Shown here: positions 5,538 to 11,304 of the stretch, in pieces
Position numbering within the stretch: position 1 is the stretch's first letter
How the letters are laid out: every line of letters starts with the position of its first letter
Assembly: GCA_030831725.1 (NCBI GenBank)
Contig: JAURKN010000245.1
Location: 1 to 11,304, forward strand
Source of the DNA: Ferruginibacter sp.
Lineage (GTDB): Bacteria; Bacteroidota; Bacteroidia; Chitinophagales; Chitinophagaceae
Length of the DNA: 11,304 nucleotides
Direction of reading: 5' to 3'
Notes under the pieces: model-generated
The model's input: only the letters and a program-made list of their open reading frames with translations
Told to the model about the DNA's origin: nothing
Database searches by the model: none
Translations under genes and position numbers: made by a program

Positions 5538-6995
5538 ATGAAATATCCTTCTACTCAAAACTATATCAACGGAAAATTTGTTGATGCTTCCTCTCAAAAA
5601 TCAATGGATGTGATTTCTCCTTTAAATGGGGCATTGCTTTCCAAATTACAATTATCATCAGCGAAAGATTTGGATGATGCTGTAGCTGCAGCCAAATCCG
5701 CATTCTCAGTTTGGAGTAAAACGCCAATCAAAGAGAGAGTTCAAGTCTTTTTTAGGTATAAAACCTTACTTGAAAAAAATATGAAAGAGCTCGCTGAGTT
5801 GTGTAGCGAGGAAAACGGAAAAACCTATGGTGAATCGGTTGCCGAAATTGAAAAATGTATCGAACTGACTGAGTTTGCCACGTCTTTGCCACAATTAATT
5901 ACCGGAGAGGTCTTGGAAGTGAGTAAAGGGGTTGAATGTAGAACGGAACATGTGGCCTTAGGTGTTGTCGCTTCAATCGTTCCCTTTAATTTTCCGAGCA
6001 TGGTTCCCAACTGGACAATTCCTAATGCTATTGCTTTGGGCAATTGTATGATTTTGAAGCCTTCAGAAAAAGTTCCTCTCAGTTGTGCAAAAATTGCAAT
6101 GTTATTGAAAGAAGCCGGATTGCCAGATGGTGTTTTTAATATTGTAAACGGCGATGTGGAAATTGTGGAAGCGATTTGTGATCATCCGGGCATTGAAGCG
6201 GTATCATTTGTAGGATCAACTAAAGTGGCTAAGATAGTTTACCAAAGAGCTACTTCGAATTATAAAAGATGCCTGGCTTTAGGTGGCGCAAAAAATCACT
6301 TGATGGTATTGCCAGATGCGATTCCTTCAATGACAGCCCAAAATGTGGCTGCATCTATGAGTGGCTGTGCTGGTCAGCGTTGTATGGCAGCGAGTGCTAT
6401 GGTGGGAGTGGGTAATGTAGATCATATCATTGAAAAAATTTGCGATGAAGCAAGAAAGATTGTGCCTGGAGAAAATTTAGGAGCGGTGATAAATAAAGAG
6501 TCTAAAGAACGCATCGAAAGATATATTACAGAAGCTGAAAATCAAGGTGCCAAAATTTTAGTGGATGGCAGAAATGCAAAAGTGGCAGGGATGGAAAATG
6601 GTACATATGTTGGTCCAACTGTGATTGATTATGTTACACCGGAAATGTCAGTGGCAAAGGAAGAAATATTTGGACCGGTTATCAGTATCATGCGAACCAA
6701 TACAGTTGATGAAGCTTTGGCAATTGAAAATAAAAATCCATATGGTAATGCAGCAAGTGTATTCACACAAAACGGCGGTATGGCGAGATATATCATCGAT
6801 CGCGCAAGTGCCGGCATGATTGGCGTAAACGTGGGTGTTCCTGTACCAAGAGAACCATTCTCATTTGGCGGATGGAACGAAAGTAAATTCGGAGTGGGAG
6901 ATATTACCGGTAAAAGTTCTATTGAATTTTGGACGAAATTGAAAAAAAGCACTACAAAATGGAATCCTGAAGCAGGTGTGAACTGGATGAGTTAG
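5538..6995 (+). CDS. mmsA: CoA-acylating (methyl)malonate-semialdehyde dehydrogenase
   Basis: A 485-residue aldehyde dehydrogenase of the MmsA/IolA type. It converts malonate or methylmalonate semialdehyde, NAD+ and CoA to acetyl-CoA or propionyl-CoA with loss of CO2. Seen: PFNFPSMVPNW (149-159), KPSE (174-177), FVGSTKVAK (224-232), and catalytic Cys282 within GQRCMAASA. EEIFGP is at 375-380 and the MmsA-type end GVNVGVPVPREPFSFGGWNESKFG lies at about 429-452 (split by family variation). The general-base Glu of hydrolytic ALDHs is replaced in the LGGAKNH segment (248-254), as expected for the CoA-acylating subfamily. It is the first gene downstream of the Lrp-type regulator, and the aminotransferase after it makes its substrate. 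This points to the end step of beta-alanine/beta-aminoisobutyrate catabolism. A role in valine or inositol breakdown is possible, but the neighbours argue for pyrimidines. Confidence 0.93.
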   Translation: MKYPSTQNYINGKFVDASSQKSMDVISPLNGALLSKLQLSSAKDLDDAVAAAKSAFSVWSKTPIKERVQVFFRYKTLLEKNMKELAELCSEENGKTYGESVAEIEKCIELTEFATSLPQLITGEVLEVSKGVECRTEHVALGVVASIVPFNFPSMVPNWTIPNAIALGNCMILKPSEKVPLSCAKIAMLLKEAGLPDGVFNIVNGDVEIVEAICDHPGIEAVSFVGSTKVAKIVYQRATSNYKRCLALGGAKNHLMVLPDAIPSMTAQNVAASMSGCAGQRCMAASAMVGVGNVDHIIEKICDEARKIVPGENLGAVINKESKERIERYITEAENQGAKILVDGRNAKVAGMENGTYVGPTVIDYVTPEMSVAKEEIFGPVISIMRTNTVDEALAIENKNPYGNAASVFTQNGGMARYIIDRASAGMIGVNVGVPVPREPFSFGGWNESKFGVGDITGKSSIEFWTKLKKSTTKWNPEAGVNWMS

Positions 6996-7046
6996 GTGTA
7001 AAATCAAAAAATTAAATAGTAAAAACAATCAACAATCACTTCGTAT

Positions 7047-7114
7047 CTCAGCGTTTTCATTTTTCTTCTGAGCCTTAAAAAATAGTGAACAACATGAAAA
7101 ATGAGGTTGTTCAT
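7047..7114 (+). other. Two stem-loops with complementary loops in the mmsA-aminotransferase gap
   Basis: Stem-loop 1 is CTCAG (7047-7051) with CTGAG (7068-7072). Stem-loop 2 is TGAACAAC (7086-7093) with GTTGTTCA (7106-7113), a perfect 8-bp stem extendable by a G-T pair. Loop 1 contains TCATTTTTC (7057-7065) and loop 2 contains GAAAAATGA (7096-7104), exact 9-bp complements. They could form a kissing interaction or an alternative fold. The rest of the 201-bp gap (6996-7196) holds the leader element at 7132 and no recognisable promoter or ORF. Confidence 0.4.
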
Positions 7115-7131
7115 AAGGTAAGAAAAAAAAT

Positions 7132-7157
7132 AATCAACAAACAATAAACACAAAACA
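7132..7157 (+). repeat. 26-nt G-free leader element, copy 2 (before the aminotransferase gene)
   Basis: Identical at 23 of 26 positions to the element at 5494-5519, and ending 39 bases before the ATG at 7197. A second copy before the second gene suggests that the aminotransferase gene has its own leader, through an internal promoter or processing site. No promoter match was seen. Confidence 0.55.
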
Positions 7158-7196
7158 GTTACCTGGCGACAAAACCATAAACTACAAACAATTATC

Positions 7197-8525
7197 ATGT
7201 CGGAATCAAAAGAAATTGTACAGCAAAATCTAGACTATACTTTATTCTCATGGAGCAAACAAAAAGGTCAAAATCCAATTGCGATAAAGAGCGCAAAAGG
7301 TGTGTATCTATATGACTATGATGGTAATAGAATTATTGATTTTTCTTCCGGTTTAATGAATGTAAACATTGGTCATGGAAATCAACGTATAACCAATGCT
7401 GTTATGAATCAGATGCAGGAAGTGAGTTATGTTACTCCTAGTTGTGTGACGAAGGTAAGGGGAGAGTTGGGTAAGAAATTGGCAGAGATTTGTCCGGGCG
7501 ACCTAAATAAAGCTTTCTTTACACTTTGTGGCGCCACCTCTATTGAAAATGGAATAAAGTTAGCCAGACTATATACCGGAAGGCATAAAATATTAAGTCG
7601 TTATCAATCTTATCATGGTGCATCGATTGGTGCAATTTCAGCCAGTGGTGATCCGCGTAGGATACCTGTAGATGCTCAGCAGGCCCCTAATTTTGTGCAT
7701 TTTGATCTGCCCTATTTTTATCGTTGGGAATATGGTGAAGAAAATTTGTTAAAAGAATCAGTCGCTCAACTCGAAAGAATGTTAGCTTATGAAGGACCTG
7801 CAACAGTGGCCGCAATATTGTTGGAAGGCGAATCGGGCTCTTCTGGGTGTTTGCAATATCCTGTTGGGTATTTAAAAGCCGTTAGGGAAATATGTGATAA
7901 ACACGGAATTCTTTTGATAATAGATGAAGTGATGAGTGGTTTTGGAAGAACAGGGAAATGGTTCGGCTTCGAGAATCATGGTATTGTGCCAGATATGATC
8001 GCTATGGCTAAAGGCCTTACATGTGGCTATCTTCCTTTCGGCTGTTTGATGGTGTCGGATAAAATCGCAGCTAAATATGATGATACAGTTTTGGCCTTGG
8101 GATTGACTTATTCCGCCCATCCAGTTAGTTGTGCCGCTGCACTGGAGACTTTGAAAATCTATGAAGATGAAAAATTGATAGAGAATGCATCAGCTATGGG
8201 CGAGTATGTTAGAGAAAGAATGAATGAACTCATTCAGAAGCATCCATCTATTGGGAATTTTAGAACAACCGGTTTGTTGGGCTGTATTGAATTGGTGAAA
8301 AACAGAACAACAAAAGAACCTATGGCTCCATTCAATGCAAAGCCAGAAGAAATGACCGTGATGAATAAGGTCGCCGCTAAAATCAGAGAGTTGGGTATGT
8401 ATACGTTTGTGCGTTGGAGCTATATTTTTGTTGCTCCGCCATTGTGTGTCACTAAAGCTGAAATTGACGAAGGATTGGCTATTATCAGTGAAGCCATCAA
8501 AATTGCAGATGAATATGCAGTTTAA
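7197..8525 (+). CDS. Class III PLP-dependent aminotransferase (probable beta-alanine/omega-amino acid:pyruvate type)
   Basis: A 442-residue fold-type I, class III (omega) aminotransferase. Seen: PLP phosphate-cup segment CGATSIENGIKLAR (111-124), aromatic stacking segment YHG (139-141), IIDEVMSGFGRTG (241-253) with Asp243 for the pyridine nitrogen, Schiff-base Lys272 in MAKGLTCGYLPFG, and Thr304 in GLTYSAHP. The usual SGTEA motif reads CGATS here, a mild variant. It lies between the semialdehyde dehydrogenase gene and a permease/dihydropyrimidinase pair. The most economical role is transamination of beta-alanine (from uracil) or beta-aminoisobutyrate (from thymine) to malonate or methylmalonate semialdehyde. 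Class III motifs alone do not fix the substrate; taurine, GABA or other omega-amines remain possible. A 201-bp gap separates it from mmsA, and 20 bases separate it from the permease. Confidence 0.87.
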   Translation: MSESKEIVQQNLDYTLFSWSKQKGQNPIAIKSAKGVYLYDYDGNRIIDFSSGLMNVNIGHGNQRITNAVMNQMQEVSYVTPSCVTKVRGELGKKLAEICPGDLNKAFFTLCGATSIENGIKLARLYTGRHKILSRYQSYHGASIGAISASGDPRRIPVDAQQAPNFVHFDLPYFYRWEYGEENLLKESVAQLERMLAYEGPATVAAILLEGESGSSGCLQYPVGYLKAVREICDKHGILLIIDEVMSGFGRTGKWFGFENHGIVPDMIAMAKGLTCGYLPFGCLMVSDKIAAKYDDTVLALGLTYSAHPVSCAAALETLKIYEDEKLIENASAMGEYVRERMNELIQKHPSIGNFRTTGLLGCIELVKNRTTKEPMAPFNAKPEEMTVMNKVAAKIRELGMYTFVRWSYIFVAPPLCVTKAEIDEGLAIISEAIKIADEYAV

Positions 8526-8545
8526 AATCAATAAATAAATTAAAC

Positions 8546-9973
8546 ATGTCCAATCGTTCATTGATCAATGAAGACCTTGCTCCGATAGCGCAGGATCAGC
8601 GCAAATGGAACACTTGGAATTATGCGGCACTTTGGATAAGCATGAGTTTATGCATACCCACCTACATGCTTGCAAGCTCATTGATTGAAGGAGGCATGAA
8701 CTGGTGGCAATCTATTCTCACTATATTTATTGGTAATACCATTGTTTTGATTCCGATGATTTTGAATGGACATGCTGGAGCGAAATATGGTATCCCTTTT
8801 CCTGTTTTTGTTAGAGCAAGTTTTGGAACCAAGGGTGCCAATATCCCTGCCATGCTTCGTGCGATTGTGGCTTGCGGATGGTTTGGCATTCAAACATGGA
8901 TTGGAGGAGCTTCATTGTATAATTTATTAAGAGCATGGAATCCTTCCTTAGCTGAAATAGATAACATCAGTTTGTTTCCACAGGCATTACCCATGATCTG
9001 TTTTTTACTATTTTGGTTTTTGAACATGTATATCGTTCACAGAGGCGTTGATAGTATTAAAAAGTTACTTGTATTTAAAGCCTTTTTTCTTCCTATTGCT
9101 GCTTTTGCCTTATTGATATGGGCTATTTGGGCTGCGAATGGCTTAGGTCCAATCTTAGAGCAACCATCTAAATTCGAGACAAATTCTGATTTCTTTGCTT
9201 ACTTTTTTCCGGCACTAACAGGTATGGTTGGTTTTTGGGCAACCTTATCTTTAAACATCCCTGATTTTACCCGTTATGCGGTATCTCAAAAAGCTCAAGT
9301 TAATGGTCAAATGATCGGTTTGCCTCCGGCAATGACTTTCTTTGCTTTTGTGGGTGTTATAGTTACTTCGTCTACTGCAATTATTTACGGACATACAGAG
9401 TGGGATATAGTCAAATTGGCAGGCAAATTCGATAGTAAAATCATGGTAAGTTTTGCCATGATAGGAATTTTGATTTCTACTTTGGCAACAAATATTGCTG
9501 CGAATATCGTGAGTCCCGCTAATGATTTTGCTAATCTGGCTCCTCAAAAAATCAACTTCAAAATTGGAGGATATATAACAGGTGTTATAGGGATTCTGAT
9601 AATGCCATGGAAACTAATCGCAGATCCCAACGGATACATTTTTACTTGGTTAATCGCTTATTCCAGTTTATTAGGTCCGGTGGGTGGTATAATGATTGTG
9701 GATTACTTTTTCATTCGCAATAAAAATTTAATTGCGGAAGATTTGTATAAACATGATGGAGCATATGCGTACAATAACGGATTTAATTCAAGCGCGATTA
9801 TAGCCTTGTTATTGGGAATTATTCCTAATGTTCCAGGATTTTTTTTACAAATAAAAATCATTGATGCAAGTGTTTTCCCTGAATGGATCAGTCATTTGTA
9901 CAATTATGCATGGTTTGTAGGATTTGGAGTGAGTGGTATCCTTTATTATGTCATGATGAAAAATAAAAAATAA
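8546..9973 (+). CDS. NCS1-family nucleobase/hydantoin/allantoin permease
   Basis: A 475-residue inner-membrane protein with about 12 hydrophobic segments, of the nucleobase:cation symporter-1 family (Mhp1, PucI, CodB relatives). The N-terminal NEDLAPIAQDQRKWNTWNY segment (8-26) is typical of the family. Residues matching the Mhp1 substrate site are visible: Trp112 and Gln116 in GWFGIQTW (111-118), Trp231 in GFWATLSLNIPDFTRYA (229-245), and the Asn-rich TNIAANIVSPANDF helix (315-328). The protein therefore should take up a pyrimidine, dihydropyrimidine, hydantoin or allantoin, probably with Na+ or H+. The dihydropyrimidinase gene begins four bases after its stop, so import and ring opening are tightly coupled. 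With the downstream beta-alanine-type enzymes, uracil/thymine is the preferred guess. Exact substrate cannot be set from sequence alone. Confidence 0.9.
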   Translation: MSNRSLINEDLAPIAQDQRKWNTWNYAALWISMSLCIPTYMLASSLIEGGMNWWQSILTIFIGNTIVLIPMILNGHAGAKYGIPFPVFVRASFGTKGANIPAMLRAIVACGWFGIQTWIGGASLYNLLRAWNPSLAEIDNISLFPQALPMICFLLFWFLNMYIVHRGVDSIKKLLVFKAFFLPIAAFALLIWAIWAANGLGPILEQPSKFETNSDFFAYFFPALTGMVGFWATLSLNIPDFTRYAVSQKAQVNGQMIGLPPAMTFFAFVGVIVTSSTAIIYGHTEWDIVKLAGKFDSKIMVSFAMIGILISTLATNIAANIVSPANDFANLAPQKINFKIGGYITGVIGILIMPWKLIADPNGYIFTWLIAYSSLLGPVGGIMIVDYFFIRNKNLIAEDLYKHDGAYAYNNGFNSSAIIALLLGIIPNVPGFFLQIKIIDASVFPEWISHLYNYAWFVGFGVSGILYYVMMKNKK

Positions 9974-9977
9974 AACA

Positions 9978-11304
9978 ATGTCTATTTTAATTAAAAATGG
10001 AAGAGTAGTCACAGCAACTGATGATTTTGTTGCTGATATTTTTATTGAAAATGAAAAGGTTGTTGCGATAGGAAAGGATTTGAAAAATATTGCTGATACA
10101 GTAATTGATGCTACTGATAGATTGGTTATGCCAGGTGGTATTGATCCGCATGTTCATTTGGAAATGCCATTCATGGGCACTTATTCGAGCGATACGTATG
10201 AAACAGGAACCAGAGCCGCTTTATTTGGTGGAACTACAACCGTAATTGATTTTGTGCTTCAAAAGCAAGGTGATTCCTTGCAGTCTGCTTTAGACGAATG
10301 GCGAGGACGTGCAAATGGAAATACATTAGGTGATTACAGTTTTCACATGGCGGTTACTGATTTTAATGAGCATACTAAAGCTGAAATTAAAACCATGATT
10401 GAGAAAGAAGGTATTACTTCATTCAAAACCTTCATGGCTTATAAAGGTGCATTGATGATTGACGACAGACAAATGATTGGATTGATGGAAGAAGTAAAAA
10501 GCCACGGAGGTCTCATCAATGTTCACGCAACCAATGGTGATATGATTGATTTTTTAGTGCAAAAACATAAGAACGAAGGGAATCTCTCTCCATTATATCA
10601 TTATTTATCACAGCCCGAAATTACAGAGGCTGAAGCGAGTTCAAGATTTGTGGATATGTCAAGTTATACAGGCTGTCCGGGTTATATTGTTCATTTGACT
10701 TGTGAGGGAGCTTTAAATGCAGTGAGAAATGCAACTCCTAGAAATCAGAAAGTTTTTGTAGAAACCTGTATTCAATATTTGATTTTGGATGCAAGCCTGT
10801 ATGAGAAAAATTTTGAAGGAGCAAAATGGGTGATGAGTCCACCACTTCGCGAAAAGAAAGATCAGGAAACATTGTGGGCTGGAATAAATCAAGGCTTGGT
10901 TCAGGTAGTTGCCACAGATCATTGTCCTTTTATGTGGGAACAAAAACTGATGGGTAAAGATGATTTTTCAAAAATTCCAAATGGTCATCCTGCAATTGAA
11001 AACAGGATGGAATTGTTATTCAGTGAAGGTGTGATGAAAAATAAAATCACTTTAAACAAATTCGTGGAAGTTTCGAGTACCAATGCTGCAAAAATATTTG
11101 GTATGTTCCCTAATAAAGGAACTATAGCGGTTGGCAGTGATGCTGATATTGTCATTATTGATCCCAATGAAAAGCATCAATTGTCTGCAAGTACACATCA
11201 TATGAATGTTGATTATAGCGGTTATGAAGGATGGAATGTTACAGGGAAAGTTAAAACAGTATTATTGAGAGGAAAAGTAGCTATAGATGATAATAAATGT
11301 TTTG
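9978..11304 (+). CDS. hydA: Dihydropyrimidinase / D-hydantoinase, 3' end cut by the window
   Basis: The frame is open from ATG 9978 to the window end, giving 442 residues. Family members are ~460 long, so only about 20 residues are missing. It is a metal-dependent amidohydrolase that opens 5,6-dihydrouracil or dihydrothymine to N-carbamoyl-beta-amino acids. All binuclear-site ligands are visible: His58 and His60 (GGIDPHVH), Lys150 in SFKTFMAYKG (the lysine expected to be carboxylated), His183 (NVHATN), His239 (YIVHLT) and Asp314 (ATDHCPF). Tyr155, the usual transition-state residue, is present, as are the substrate-loop segments MSPPLREKK (286-294) and IPNGHPAIENR (333-343). The gene follows the permease stop by four bases. 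Allantoinase or dihydroorotase are less likely given the hydantoinase-type motifs and the beta-alanine genes upstream. The next gene would be expected to encode the N-carbamoyl amidohydrolase or the dihydropyrimidine dehydrogenase. Confidence 0.94.
   Translation, partial: MSILIKNGRVVTATDDFVADIFIENEKVVAIGKDLKNIADTVIDATDRLVMPGGIDPHVHLEMPFMGTYSSDTYETGTRAALFGGTTTVIDFVLQKQGDSLQSALDEWRGRANGNTLGDYSFHMAVTDFNEHTKAEIKTMIEKEGITSFKTFMAYKGALMIDDRQMIGLMEEVKSHGGLINVHATNGDMIDFLVQKHKNEGNLSPLYHYLSQPEITEAEASSRFVDMSSYTGCPGYIVHLTCEGALNAVRNATPRNQKVFVETCIQYLILDASLYEKNFEGAKWVMSPPLREKKDQETLWAGINQGLVQVVATDHCPFMWEQKLMGKDDFSKIPNGHPAIENRMELLFSEGVMKNKITLNKFVEVSSTNAAKIFGMFPNKGTIAVGSDADIVIIDPNEKHQLSASTHHMNVDYSGYEGWNVTGKVKTVLLRGKVAIDDNKCF

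Noticed and set aside
8190..8561. 123-codon minus-strand ORF opposite the aminotransferase end
   Set aside because: It is antisense to a well-supported gene, has no motifs, and shows Cys/Ser/His-rich shadow composition.
1..11304. Mobile elements, CRISPR arrays, defence systems or secondary-metabolite genes
   Set aside because: No transposase, integrase, regular short repeats or defence-type domains were found; the genes are catabolic and housekeeping in type.

Overview
The window looks chromosomal and comes from a member of the Bacteroidota. The evidence is a SusD-family gene, lipoproteins of the polysaccharide-utilisation type, A-rich leaders without Shine-Dalgarno sequences, and a TAnnTTTG-type -7 element before a tRNA gene. 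All genes run left to right except one Lrp/AsnC regulator. No insertion sequence, integrase, CRISPR array or rRNA was seen. The genus cannot be named from the sequence alone.

Region 1 (1-3441) is the distal part of a laminarin/beta-glucan utilisation locus. It holds the C-terminal end of a SusD-like glycan-binding lipoprotein and a PKD-containing lipoprotein with two copies of a ~145-residue module. Two related GH16 endo-glucanases follow, the first a lipoprotein and the second with an ordinary Sec signal. A clear intrinsic terminator closes the locus. The PKD lipoprotein has a one-base frame break inside its signal peptide.

Region 2 (3442-4880) holds a monocistronic GCS2/YbdK-type carboxylate-amine ligase whose real start lies well inside the longest ORF. 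It is followed by tRNA-Arg(ACG) with its own terminator. In this tRNA the nearly universal G19-C56 tertiary pair appears to be replaced by A19-U56.

Region 3 (4895-11304) is an Lrp/AsnC regulator divergent from a four-gene set: CoA-acylating (methyl)malonate-semialdehyde dehydrogenase, class III aminotransferase, NCS1 permease and dihydropyrimidinase (cut by the window end). Together they fit uptake and reductive breakdown of uracil/thymine or a related cyclic ureide. The permease imports the base, the hydrolase opens the dihydropyrimidine ring, the transaminase deaminates beta-alanine or beta-aminoisobutyrate, and the dehydrogenase delivers acetyl- or propionyl-CoA. The reductase and the N-carbamoyl-beta-alanine amidohydrolase needed to complete the route are not in view and may lie beyond 11304. 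The divergent promoter region holds two AT-rich palindromes that are candidate Lrp-type operators. A 26-nt leader element is repeated with 23/26 identity before both the dehydrogenase and the aminotransferase genes.
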